From NCBI RefSeq assembly GCF_014203015.1, contig NZ_JACHIB010000009.1:1-64000 (forward strand): 64,000 bases of DNA, in the 5' to 3' direction. Positions 39,894-47,919 of this stretch are shown here, in pieces. Below the pieces are notes generated by a model that worked only from the letters and a program-made list of their open reading frames with translations, was not told the origin of the DNA and made no database searches. Position 1 is the stretch's first letter, and each line of letters opens with the position of its first letter. The position numbers and the translations under genes were made by a program. The stretch is from Castellaniella defragrans (GTDB lineage Bacteria > Pseudomonadota > Gammaproteobacteria > Burkholderiales > Burkholderiaceae_B).

Positions 39894-42083
39894 GTGTCGC
39901 CCACCATCGAATTGGCGGACCAAGTTTTCGAGACCGGCCCGGTCGTCATGACGCCCTCGTGCGTCGAATGGGCGCTGCACGCCGATGAGTGGCGCTTCCG
40001 GATCGAGGCGCACGCGCCCGGCGTCTTCCGGCTGCGCTGCGGGCCGCGCACCTGGCTGGAGCCGGCCAAGCCGACGCCGCGCGCGCAGCGCCAGGCCGAC
40101 ATGCTGCTGGTGCGCCAGGAGCCCGTCGGCGAAATGGAATGCCGGCCGCTGGAATCCGGCGGCTGGCGCCTGACGCAGGGCGACGCCGGCCTGGAGGTCG
40201 GCGGTCCCGATGCCGGCCTGCGGCTGTCCCGCGGCGACCAGTGCGTGGCCCGCGTCCGCCTGCCGGTGCGGCCGGCCGGCGGGGGCGATGCGGGCCTCTG
40301 GACGCTTGCCTGGACGCTTGAGCCCGACGAGGGCGTGTACGGCCTGGGCGAATCCCTCGCCAGCCTGGATCGGCGCGGCGTCCGCCTGGTGTCGGACGCG
40401 CCGGCCGACCGCGCCCTGCCGCTGGCCTGGAGCCCGCGCGGCTGGGGCATGCACGTCAATACGCTGGACCGCGTGGAACACGACCTGCGCGCCGAAGGCG
40501 CCTACGCCGTTCAGGCGCGGGGCGCGGGCCTGGACCTGTTCCTGTTCGTCGGCGAGCCGTCCGAAATCCTCAACCAGTACACGGCGCTCACGGGGCGCGC
40601 CGGCCAGCCCAATCTCTGGCCCATGGGGGTCTGGCTGGACCAGGCGCCGGGCCAGTCCGTCGAGGCCAGCCTGCAGCAGGTCCGCAGCCTGCGCGGCCAG
40701 GGCATGGCGCTCGATGCGCTGCTGCTGGCCGATCCGGCCATCCTGGGCTTCCAGGTCGACAAGCCGGTATTCGAGTGGGCTGCCGACCGCATTCCCGACT
40801 GGCGTGCTTGCGCGGCGGCGGCGTCCGCGCTCGACGTCCACCTGGCGGGCGCCTGCATTCCCGGCGTCCTGCAGGGCACGCCGCTGTTCGACGAATGGGC
40901 AGACCGGGGCTGGCTGCTGTGCGACGACGAAGGCGAGCCCTGGGTCTGCCCCGGCACGCCGGCCTCCGGCGGGCGGCCGTTCGGACTGCTGGACCTGACG
41001 CACCGGGACGCGGCCCGCCTGTGGACCGAACGCCATCTGCAAGCCGTGGAAGAAGGCCTGGACGCGCCGGCCTGCCAGGCGCAGTTCGACCTGCCCGACG
41101 GGATCGAGGCCCGCGGCGGCGAAACCGGCGCGGTGCTGCGCACGGCCTATCCCCACCTGGCGCGCCGCGCCCTGTTCGATGCCGTCGCCGGCCCGCGCAC
41201 GCCCCAGGAAGGCGTGATGCTCAGCCGCGACCTGTTCCCCGGGGTGCAGCGCTTCGCCTGGCAGCAGGGGCCGGACGTGGACAACGACTGGGACGGCTAC
41301 GCGGCCACGCTGCGGGCCGCGCTGGCGGTGGGCAACAGCGGCGTGGCGGTGCAGACCCATCGTCTGGGCAACGCCCAGCGCCCGGCCGACACCATGACGC
41401 CCGAGCTCTATCTGCGCTGGCTGGCGATGGGCGTGTTTTCCGCCAATTTCAGCTTCCAGGGGCTGCCGGCGCTGATGCCGGACGCCTTCGACGCCGACAC
41501 GCGCGCCCTGGTGGCGCACTGGCTGCAGTGGCGCTACCGGCTGCTGCCCTACGTGGCCGGCATCATCGACGACGCCGTGCGCACCGGCCTGCCGGTGCAG
41601 CGTTCCATGGCCCAGGCCTATCCCGCCGACGCCGACGCGCATGCCTGGGACACGCAGTACCTGCTGGGGCCGGCGCTGCTGGTGGCGCCGGTGATGCGCC
41701 CCGGCGGCGCGACCGAGGTCTATCTGCCCCGCGGCGACGCCTGGTGGGACCTGAACACGGGCTGGCGCTACGAAGGCGGCACCCGCTGGACGGTGCGCCC
41801 CGGCCTGGACACGCTGCCGGTCTTCGGCCGCGAGGGCCACATGCTGTGCCTGGGGCCGGCGGCCCAGCACACCGGCGAGATCAATTCGGCCCGGATCCTG
41901 GAAGAAGTCTGGATGTTCGGCATGCCGGAGCACAATCCGGTGGTGATGCGCAACAAGATCCGCGTCATGCAGATGCAGGGCTCCAGCTACATCAAGGGCC
42001 TGGAAGGCCTGCGCATCCTGCCGTCCGAAGGTCTGGAGGTCAAGCGCCGCGGGGCCGAGGTGCGGATTTCCCGCGCGAGGTAG
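39894..42083 (+). CDS. Glycoside hydrolase family 31-like protein, catalytic site doubtful
   Basis: 729 aa with the GH31 layout: N-terminal beta-sandwich (about 1-225), a barrel (about 230-560) and C-terminal beta domains. EGVYGLGESLASLDRRG, NLWPMGVWLD, RWLAMGVFSANFSFQG and YLLGPALLVAPVM match the alpha-glucosidase/alpha-xylosidase family. Where active enzymes such as YicI have the nucleophile in KTDFGERIP, this protein has QAQFDLPDG (about 395-403). Where they have SHDIGG it has THRLGN. The acid/base Asp may persist in QQGPDVDN (D461). It may be inactive or have another function. The frame is open from an ATG at 39822, but GTG 39894 follows AGAGGAT and lies beyond an AT-rich promoter-like stretch, so I prefer it. 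Confidence 0.78.
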   Translation: MSPTIELADQVFETGPVVMTPSCVEWALHADEWRFRIEAHAPGVFRLRCGPRTWLEPAKPTPRAQRQADMLLVRQEPVGEMECRPLESGGWRLTQGDAGLEVGGPDAGLRLSRGDQCVARVRLPVRPAGGGDAGLWTLAWTLEPDEGVYGLGESLASLDRRGVRLVSDAPADRALPLAWSPRGWGMHVNTLDRVEHDLRAEGAYAVQARGAGLDLFLFVGEPSEILNQYTALTGRAGQPNLWPMGVWLDQAPGQSVEASLQQVRSLRGQGMALDALLLADPAILGFQVDKPVFEWAADRIPDWRACAAAASALDVHLAGACIPGVLQGTPLFDEWADRGWLLCDDEGEPWVCPGTPASGGRPFGLLDLTHRDAARLWTERHLQAVEEGLDAPACQAQFDLPDGIEARGGETGAVLRTAYPHLARRALFDAVAGPRTPQEGVMLSRDLFPGVQRFAWQQGPDVDNDWDGYAATLRAALAVGNSGVAVQTHRLGNAQRPADTMTPELYLRWLAMGVFSANFSFQGLPALMPDAFDADTRALVAHWLQWRYRLLPYVAGIIDDAVRTGLPVQRSMAQAYPADADAHAWDTQYLLGPALLVAPVMRPGGATEVYLPRGDAWWDLNTGWRYEGGTRWTVRPGLDTLPVFGREGHMLCLGPAAQHTGEINSARILEEVWMFGMPEHNPVVMRNKIRVMQMQGSSYIKGLEGLRILPSEGLEVKRRGAEVRISRAR

Positions 42084-42129
42084 GGTCGTGGGCAAGAAGC
42101 CCGCGACTCTTCCGGTTGGCGTATTTTCC

Positions 42130-42208
42130 CGCCTCGCGGCTTGCGGGCCGCCCGGATTCGCCAGGCATGGGGCAGTCCATTGGGACCGCCCCATGTCCAG
42201 GCTCATCC
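42130..42208 (+). repeat. Dispersed hairpin repeat, copy C
   Basis: 79 bp aligning without gaps to copies A and B. The hairpin at 42164-42197 pairs GGCATGGGGC with GCCCCATGTC and ends GTCC-attg-GGAC. The C-to-T change in the left arm is matched by G-to-A in the right arm. It lies between the convergent GH31-like gene and the metallophosphoesterase gene, where no T-run terminator is seen. Confidence 0.8.
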
Positions 42209-42227
42209 CGGCGGCGAAAAGTGGACT

Positions 42228-43028
42228 CTACGCCTGCAGCGCCTCGGCGCGGCAGGGCACGTCGATGCACAGGCCGGGATCGAAATCGGGGTTCTCGTTC
42301 GTGCCGTTGAAGTAATAGCCGCGCGGGTTGCAGACGACGCGGGCGCCATACACCGAGTAGTCGAAGCTGTCGTGCGTGTGGCCGTGGATCCAGAGATCGG
42401 CCCGACCCAGCAGGCCGGCGCATTCGGACACGAAGCTCGCGCTGACCAGCGATTCGGCGAAGCGCGGATGCACGCTGCGCATGTTGGGCGCGTGGTGGGT
42501 GATGACCACCGTCGGCCCCGGGTGGGGCGCGTCCAGCTGGGCGTCCAGCCAGTCGTACTGCTCGCGGAACAGCGCGGCGGCGTCCCGCGGCGTGAAGCGC
42601 GTGCCGTCGCCGTTGCCGATGACCTGGAAGTCGCGCAGGTATTCCGCCGAGCGTTCCATGGCCAGGTCGCGCAGCTCGGCGCCGAACAGCTCGAAATCCG
42701 CCCACAGGGTGGCGCCCAGGAAGCGCACGCCGCCGATCACCACGGCCCGCTGGTCCAGCAGTTCGATGCCGCGGGCCTGCGCCTGCTCGGCCAGTTCCGC
42801 GCGCACGGCGGGGATGGTGCCGCCGTAGAATTCGTGGTTGCCCGGCACGTACAGCACGGGGCGGGGAATCCGGCCGGCCCATTCCATCGCCGCCCGGGGG
42901 CGGGCGATGTCGCCGGCGAGGATGGTGAGGTCCGCCTGGACGTCGGGCGGTTCCAGGCCCTGCAGGCTGAGGTGCAGGTCGGACAGGATGTGCAGCCGCA
43001 GGGGCGGTCTGGCGGTGGGGTGGGGCAT
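42228..43028 (-). CDS. Calcineurin-like metallophosphoesterase
   Basis: 266 aa with the complete set of metallophosphoesterase motifs: HILSDLHLS (DxH), LAGDIARP (GD), VPGNHEFYGG (GNHE), VITHHAPN and HGHTHD (GHxH). These bind two metal ions. The substrate is unknown; relatives cleave nucleotides, phosphodiesters or phosphoproteins. No signal peptide, so it is cytoplasmic. I use ATG 43028; a longer reading adds 18 residues towards the tRNA gene. It is divergent from tRNA-Lys. Confidence 0.87.
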   Translation of the reverse strand: MPHPTARPPLRLHILSDLHLSLQGLEPPDVQADLTILAGDIARPRAAMEWAGRIPRPVLYVPGNHEFYGGTIPAVRAELAEQAQARGIELLDQRAVVIGGVRFLGATLWADFELFGAELRDLAMERSAEYLRDFQVIGNGDGTRFTPRDAAALFREQYDWLDAQLDAPHPGPTVVITHHAPNMRSVHPRFAESLVSASFVSECAGLLGRADLWIHGHTHDSFDYSVYGARVVCNPRGYYFNGTNENPDFDPGLCIDVPCRAEALQA

Positions 43029-43097
43029 GGAACGGTCTCTCGTGGACTCCGGGCGCTTGACGCTGTATTGATGCAATGTCAAAATAAAAGGCTTCGT

Positions 43098-43173
43098 GGG
43101 TCGTTAGCTCAGTCGGTAGAGCACCGGACTTTTAATCCGTTGGTCGCGCGTTCGAGCCGCGCACGACCCACCA
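43098..43173 (+). tRNA. tRNA-Lys (anticodon TTT)
   Basis: A 76-nt cloverleaf. The acceptor stem GGGTCGT pairs with ACGACCC, followed by an A discriminator and an encoded CCA. D arm GCTC/GAGC, anticodon arm CCGGA-CTTTTAA-TCCGT-like with TTT at positions 34-36, T arm GCGCG-TTCGAGC-CGCGC. The wobble U is a target of the MnmC pathway. Confidence 0.97.
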
Positions 43174-43199
43174 GAATCCTCCTTGCGAATCCAGCGTCC

Positions 43200-43231
43200 G
43201 GCGCCTCCCTTCGGGGAGGCGCCGCGCTTTT
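43200..43231 (+). terminator. Terminator after tRNA-Lys
   Basis: GGCGCCTCCC pairs perfectly with GGGAGGCGCC around TTCG (43200-43223), followed by GCGCTTTT. Confidence 0.82.
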
Positions 43232-43542
43232 CGGGGTGCGGTCCGGGCGGGCAGCGGGCGACAACACCCGGTGCGATGGTGTCATTGTGCGATCCAGGCC
43301 GCGGGTCCGTGAATCCGTATTTCCGCGCATGTGCCCCGAACGTGCCTCGCGCCCGTCCCGCGGGAGCGTCTCCCGGCCCGATCGGACCGCCCGATCGGAC
43401 CGCCCGTCCGGCCAGCCCGCCCGCCTGGGCTCTCCGTCCCGCCGGCCTGGGCTCTCCGTCCCGTCAGCCCTCGTCCGATCAGCCTCCGCCGTCCCGTCAG
43501 CCCTCGTCCGATCAGCCTCCGCCGGCCCGGACGCCCGCCCCG
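43232..43542. other. Gene-free stretch with tandem repeats
   Basis: No gene is visible in the 311 bp between the tRNA terminator and the end of the minus-strand kinase gene. Its right half (43380-43521) is a chain of three tandem duplications of rising unit size. The left part (43232-43380) holds nothing I recognise. Confidence 0.6.
43380..43521. repeat. Chain of 13-, 22- and 33-bp tandem duplications
   Basis: GATCGGACCGCCC occurs at 43380 and 43393 (13-bp period). GCCTGGGCTCTCCGTCCC occurs at 43423 and 43445 (22-bp period). A perfect 33-bp unit starting CCGTCCCGTCAGCCCTCG occupies 43456-43488 and 43489-43521. Two copies each suggests slippage or unequal exchange rather than a CRISPR array. 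Confidence 0.8.
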
Positions 43543-45084
43543 TCAGCCTGCGCCGTCCGGGGCGATGCCCGGCGCAGCCAGCACCGCGGCTTGTGTCGCG
43601 GCGGCATCCTGGCCGGCCTGGACCGCGAGCCAGCCCTGGGGACGGGTGTGCCGCCGGAGCTGGGCGCGCACCACGTCCGCGGTGGCGTCGGACGGATCGT
43701 TCCTGCGTGCGCGCACGCGCGCGACCAGCGTGTCGGGGTCGGCTTCCAGCCAGATGCCCTGGAAGGGCGCGCCGGCCTCGGCGGCGCAGCGCTCGATGCG
43801 CTGGCGCTCCTCCTGGCGGGAGAACACGGCGTCGGCGATGCAGGCGTGGCCCAGGGCGAGCGTGCGGGCCGCCTCCGCCGCCAGCGCGGCGTAGACGCGG
43901 TCGGACGATTCCCGGGTGTAGCTGTCGGGCGGCAGGGGCGTTTCGGCCGGCACGCCCGCGAGGCGCTTGCGGATGCGGTCGCTGGCCAGGATGCGCGCGC
44001 CCGGCGCGGCGCCGATGCGGTGCGCGATGGCCGCGGCCACCGTGGACTTGCCCGTGCCGCTCAGGCCGCCGATGGCCAGCAGCCGCGCCGGGGCCGGCCG
44101 CAGCAGCGCCATGGCCAGGTCCAGGTAGGCGCGGGCCTGCGGGAGGATGTCCTGGCGCGCCGCGCCCGGCAGCGCCGCCTGGGTGGACAGCACCTGCGCG
44201 CGGATCGACGCGCGCAGCGCCATGAAGAAGGGCAGCAGCGGCAGGCCGCCGGCGTCGCCGCTCTCGTCCATGTAGCGGTTCATCACCCAGTTCGCCTCGG
44301 CGCGCAGGCCCGTCTGCCACAGGTCCATGAGCAGGAAGGCCAGGTCGTAGAGGACGTCGATCGTGGCGATCGCTTCGTTGAACTCGATGCAGTCGAACAG
44401 GGTGGGCTGGCCGTCGAGCAGGCAGAGGTTGCGCAGGTGCAGGTCGCCGTGGCAGCGGCGGACCTTGCCGGCGCGCGCCCGTGCGTCGAGCAGCGGCGCG
44501 TGCCGCGCCCAGGCCTTGCGCAGGGCGGCGCGCAGCGCGTCCACGGCCGCGGCGCCGAACGCGGGCGCCATGTCCGGGCACTGCTCGTTGAGTTCGAGCA
44601 CGTCGAGGATGCGCTGCGCGCCGTCCCCGCCGGGCGCGCGTGGCGCCTGGGCATGGAAGCCGGCGATGGTGCGGGCCAGGGCGGTCAGCAGCGGGCGGTC
44701 CAGGCGGCCCGCCTGCGCCAGCCGGGTGAACAGGGTGTCCTCGGCGAAGCGCTTCATCTCGACCACGGCGTCCACCAGCTCGCCCTGGCCGTCGAAGGCC
44801 AGCGCGCCGCCGGCTTCGCGGGTGATGCGCCGCACGCCCAGGTACAGCGCCGGAGCCGTGCGCCGGTTGAGCGCCACTTCTTCGCGGCAGGCGTCCAGAC
44901 GCAGGCCGGGTGTGGAAAAGTCCAGGTAGGGCAGGCGGATGGCGCGCTTGAGCTTGTAGACCCGGTCGCGGCCCAGCAGCAGGATGGAAATGTGCGTCTG
45001 GACGGTCTCGGGGGCCTCCGCGCCGGGGGCGCGCAGGCGTTCGGCCAGAAAGGCCAGGACTTCGGACGGCTCGTCTCGCGGCAT
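43543..45084 (-). CDS. APH-like phosphotransferase fused to a P-loop kinase
   Basis: 513 aa in two parts. The N-terminal part (about 1-330) resembles aminoglycoside/choline kinase-like folds, with VYKLKRAIRLPYLDF near 42 and the catalytic-loop-like RRCHGDLHLRNLCLLDG and LFDCIEFNE. The C-terminal part (about 335-510) is an AAA/zeta-like small kinase with Walker A GGLSGTGKST. The combination matches proteins annotated as COG2187 plus COG0645, widespread in proteobacteria with no settled substrate. Antibiotic resistance should not be inferred from the APH name. The start is ATG 45084; 222 bp of AT-richer DNA separate it from divergent metN. Confidence 0.85.
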   Translation of the reverse strand: MPRDEPSEVLAFLAERLRAPGAEAPETVQTHISILLLGRDRVYKLKRAIRLPYLDFSTPGLRLDACREEVALNRRTAPALYLGVRRITREAGGALAFDGQGELVDAVVEMKRFAEDTLFTRLAQAGRLDRPLLTALARTIAGFHAQAPRAPGGDGAQRILDVLELNEQCPDMAPAFGAAAVDALRAALRKAWARHAPLLDARARAGKVRRCHGDLHLRNLCLLDGQPTLFDCIEFNEAIATIDVLYDLAFLLMDLWQTGLRAEANWVMNRYMDESGDAGGLPLLPFFMALRASIRAQVLSTQAALPGAARQDILPQARAYLDLAMALLRPAPARLLAIGGLSGTGKSTVAAAIAHRIGAAPGARILASDRIRKRLAGVPAETPLPPDSYTRESSDRVYAALAAEAARTLALGHACIADAVFSRQEERQRIERCAAEAGAPFQGIWLEADPDTLVARVRARRNDPSDATADVVRAQLRRHTRPQGWLAVQAGQDAAATQAAVLAAPGIAPDGAG

Positions 45085-45306
45085 GCGGCCCCTCTGGAAC
45101 GGAATGCGGTGGGGATGCCGGAGATTCTAGCCCACCCGCGTCCGGGGATCGTTTTTATGATTCCAAGTAATATGTTATCGGCATAATCAGCCAAATCGGC
45201 ATGGTAAATTCCTGTTTCGCATCCCGTTGATCCGGGAGCGTTTTTTTTCATCACCGGGCCGCTCCCAAGGCGGGCGGCGCGGGATGGCTTCCAGTGGCTC
45301 CGCATC
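45085..45306. promoter_or_regulatory. Divergent control region and metN leader
   Basis: Contains an AT-rich patch (about 45150-45215) with the -10-like CATAAT (45182-45187). A small hairpin (TCCCG/CGGGA, 45222-45237) is followed by GCG and eight T, read towards metN; it could be a leader attenuator or a stray terminator. I see no SAM riboswitch pattern. Confidence 0.4.
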
Positions 45307-46320
45307 TTGATCGATCTCGAGAACATCCGCAAGACGTACGAATCCGCCGGCCGGGCGGTGAACGCGCTCGTCGACGTCAACCTGAACATCCGCGAGGGCG
45401 AGGTCTTCGGCATCATCGGGCGTTCGGGCGCGGGCAAGAGCACCCTGATCCGCATGCTCAACCTGCTGGAGCGCCCCACCGAGGGCAGTGTGCGGGTGGA
45501 CGGGCGCGACATCACGGCGTTCTCCGACGCCCAGCTGCGCGAATACCGGCGCTCGGTGGGCATGGTGTTCCAGCACTTCAACCTGCTGCGCTCGCGCACG
45601 GTGATGGACAACGTGTGCTTCCCGCTGCGCCTGTCGGGCCTGCCGCGCGCCGACCGCGAGGCGCGCGCCCGCGAGGTCCTGAACCTCGTCGGCCTGGCCG
45701 ACCAGGCGCACAAATACCCGGGGCAGCTGTCCGGCGGCCAGCAGCAGCGCGTGGGCATCGCCCGCGCGCTCGCCAGCAAGCCGCGCCTGCTGCTGTGCGA
45801 CGAGGCGACCTCGGCGCTGGACCCGGAGACCACCCAGTCCATCCTGCGCCTGCTGGGCGACATCAACCAGCGCCTGGGGCTGACCATCGTGCTGATCACG
45901 CACGGCATGGACGTGATCCGCGCGGTCTGCGACCGGGTGGCGGTGATCGAGGGCGGCCGCATCGTCGAGGCCGGCCAGGTGCTGGAAGTCTTCCTGCATC
46001 CGCGCCACGACGCCACGCGCGCGCTGCTGTCCGAAAGCGGCCTGGACGGCGGCGAAGGCTGGCGCGCGCTGGCGCAGGGCGTGCCGGGCCGCCTGCTGCG
46101 CCTGAGCTTCCGCGGCGACAGCACGGCCAGCCCGCTGCTGAGCCGCCTGAGCCGCGACCTGGGCCTGGACCTGAGCATCCTGCAGGGCTCCGTGGGGCGG
46201 ATCAAGGACACGCCCTACGGCCAGCTGGTCGTGGCGGCCCAGGGGACCGCGGCCGGCCTGGACGCGCTCGTCCCCGCGCTGGACGCGGCGGGCGTCGATT
46301 ACGAGGTATTGCGGCCATGA
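45307..46320 (+). CDS. metN: Methionine ABC importer ATPase MetN
   Basis: ATPase of a D/L-methionine importer, 337 aa. Walker A GRSGAGKST (about 38-46), signature LSGGQQQR, Walker B LLLCDEATSALDPETT and ITHGMDVI form the ABC domain. The C-terminal NIL domain (about 265-337) binds methionine and gives feedback inhibition of transport. The Ala-Thr-Ser-Ala-Leu-Asp form of Walker B is typical of MetN. The likely start is TTG 45307, with only a weak ribosome binding site, so translation may be modest. The stop overlaps the metI ATG. Confidence 0.9.
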   Translation: MIDLENIRKTYESAGRAVNALVDVNLNIREGEVFGIIGRSGAGKSTLIRMLNLLERPTEGSVRVDGRDITAFSDAQLREYRRSVGMVFQHFNLLRSRTVMDNVCFPLRLSGLPRADREARAREVLNLVGLADQAHKYPGQLSGGQQQRVGIARALASKPRLLLCDEATSALDPETTQSILRLLGDINQRLGLTIVLITHGMDVIRAVCDRVAVIEGGRIVEAGQVLEVFLHPRHDATRALLSESGLDGGEGWRALAQGVPGRLLRLSFRGDSTASPLLSRLSRDLGLDLSILQGSVGRIKDTPYGQLVVAAQGTAAGLDALVPALDAAGVDYEVLRP

Positions 46321-46973
46321 TGGCGAACGTGGACTGGTGGATGATCGGCGAAGCCACGATCGACACCCTGCTGATGACCGGCTTTTCCCTGCTGTTCACC
46401 GTGCTGATCGGGCTGCCGGTGGGCGTGCTGCTGTTTCTGTCCAGCCCGGGGCAGGCCATGGACAACCGCGCCGTCTACCAGACGGTCGCCTTCGTCGTGA
46501 ACGTGCTGCGTTCGGTGCCGTTCCTGATCCTGCTGATCGTGATGATCCCGTTTTCCCGCCTGGTGGTGGGGACGGCGCTGGGGGTGCAGGGCTCGATCCC
46601 GCCGCTGGTGGCCAGCGCGGCGCCTTTCTTCGCCCGGCTGGTGGAAAACGTGCTGCGCGAACTGGATCCCGGCGTGAGCGAAGCCTGCCGCGCCATGGGG
46701 GCGACATCCCGCCAGACGGTGCTGTGGGCGCTGCTGCCCGAGGCGACCACCGGCATCCTCGCGGCCATCGTGGTCACGGCCATCACCCTGGTGGGCTATT
46801 CGGCCATGTCGGGCGTGATCGGCGGCGGCGGCCTGGGCGACCTGGCGGTGCGCTACGGCTACCAGCGCTACCAGGGCGACGTCATGGCGGTCACGGTCGT
46901 GATCCTGGTGATCATGGTGCAGGTTTTTCAGGTGTTTGGCGACCGCTGGGTGGCCAGACTCAACAGACGGTAA
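46317..46973 (+). CDS. metI: Methionine ABC importer permease MetI
   Basis: 218 aa, five membrane segments. RSVPFLILLIVMIPFSR and the EAA-like loop SEACRAMGATSRQTVLWALLPEA (about 121-143) are typical of MetI, as is SGVIGGGGLGDLAVRYGYQR near the end. A MetI dimer works with two MetN. The ATG overlaps the metN stop. Confidence 0.94.
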   Translation: MMANVDWWMIGEATIDTLLMTGFSLLFTVLIGLPVGVLLFLSSPGQAMDNRAVYQTVAFVVNVLRSVPFLILLIVMIPFSRLVVGTALGVQGSIPPLVASAAPFFARLVENVLRELDPGVSEACRAMGATSRQTVLWALLPEATTGILAAIVVTAITLVGYSAMSGVIGGGGLGDLAVRYGYQRYQGDVMAVTVVILVIMVQVFQVFGDRWVARLNRR

Positions 46974-46995
46974 ATCCTCGTTTCAGGAGATTCTC

Positions 46996-47781
46996 ATGTT
47001 CAAGAAATTCGCGCCGGTCCTGGCGCTGGCATTGCCCCTGGCCTTCGCCGTCCCGGCGCAGGCGGCCAAGCTGTCCGTGGCGGCCACCCCCGTACCGCAC
47101 GCCGAACTGCTGGAATTCGTCAAGCCCGACCTGGCCAAGGAAGGCGTGGACCTGGACATCAAGGTGTTCACCGACTACGTCCAGCCGAACCTGCAGGTCT
47201 CCGACAAGCAGATCGACGCCAACTTCTTCCAGCACCAGCCCTACCTGGATTCCTTCAACAAGGAACACGACACCAAGCTGGTGCCGGTGGGCCTGGTCCA
47301 CGTCGAGCCCTTCGGCGCCTACTCGCAGAAGATCAAGGACATCAAGGACCTGAAGGACGGCGCCCAGATCGCCATCCCGAACGACCCCTCGAACGGCGCG
47401 CGCGCGCTGCTGCTGCTGCAGAAGCAGGGCCTGATCAAGCTGAAGGACCCGAGCAACATCCTGGCGACCGCCCGCGACGTGTCGGAAAACCCCAAGCACC
47501 TGAAGTTCCGCGAACTGGAAGCCGCCACGCTGCCGCGCGTGCTGCCCGACGTGGACGTGGCCCTGATCAACACCAACTACGCGCTGGAAGCCGGCCTGAA
47601 CCCGGTCAAGGACGCCCTGTTCATCGAGGACAAGGATTCCCCCTACGCCAACCTGGTGGTGACCCGCGCCGACCGCAAGGACGATCCCGCGATCCGCAAG
47701 CTGGTCGACGCTCTGCACACCGCCAAGGTGCGCGACTACATCCTGGAACACTACAAGGGCGCCATCGTCCCCGCGTTCTGA
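46996..47781 (+). CDS. metQ: Methionine-binding protein MetQ (NlpA family)
   Basis: Periplasmic receptor of the methionine importer, 261 aa. The signal peptide (1-22) ends VPAQA-AKL, a type I signal peptidase site; there is no lipobox cysteine, so unlike E. coli MetQ it should be soluble. LSVAATPVPHAELLEFV and NFFQHQPYLDSFN are characteristic of the family, and INTNYALEAGLNP lines the ligand pocket. CAGGAGA precedes the ATG. It lies 22 nt after metI. Confidence 0.93.
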   Translation: MFKKFAPVLALALPLAFAVPAQAAKLSVAATPVPHAELLEFVKPDLAKEGVDLDIKVFTDYVQPNLQVSDKQIDANFFQHQPYLDSFNKEHDTKLVPVGLVHVEPFGAYSQKIKDIKDLKDGAQIAIPNDPSNGARALLLLQKQGLIKLKDPSNILATARDVSENPKHLKFRELEAATLPRVLPDVDVALINTNYALEAGLNPVKDALFIEDKDSPYANLVVTRADRKDDPAIRKLVDALHTAKVRDYILEHYKGAIVPAF

Positions 47782-47812
47782 TTTAGGGGATTTCCCCAAA
47801 ATCGCGGCCCGT

Positions 47813-47852
47813 GCCCGCGATTCCGGCCCTCCGGGGCGCAGGAATCGCGGGC
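47813..47852. terminator. 12-bp perfect hairpin between metQ and glnH
   Basis: GCCCGCGATTCC (47813-47824) pairs perfectly with GGAATCGCGGGC (47841-47852). No T-run follows, so it may protect the metQ 3' end or act with Rho. The smaller GGGGATTTCCCC lies just before it. Confidence 0.55.
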
Positions 47853-47919
47853 ATTTCAGTTAACATTGGCGGGGACGCGGCGAATCGGCCGCAGCAGACG
47901 AATCCCACAAGGAGACTCC

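Noticed and set aside
37944-42206. 1420-codon open frame on the minus strand
   Set aside because: It runs antisense to mnmC and the GH31-like gene, has only low-complexity Gln/Arg/His/Ala-rich composition, and shows no motif. Such shadow frames are normal in DNA of this GC content.
43380-43521. CRISPR-like array
   Set aside because: Repeats are directly adjacent with no spacers and only two copies of each unit, and there are no cas genes.
43109-44581. Minus-strand frame with two 11-residue repeats, overlapping tRNA-Lys
   Set aside because: It covers a tRNA and its terminator antisense and most of the kinase gene in a wrong frame. The repeats are explained by the 33-bp tandem duplication in non-coding DNA.
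43543-45084. Aminoglycoside resistance gene
   Set aside because: The APH-like fold is shared with many non-resistance kinases. The fusion to a P-loop kinase matches a widespread housekeeping family.
45085-45306. SAM riboswitch ahead of metNIQ
   Set aside because: I could not find the conserved stems or the SAM-I, SAM-II or SAH core sequences; only one small hairpin with a T-run is present.
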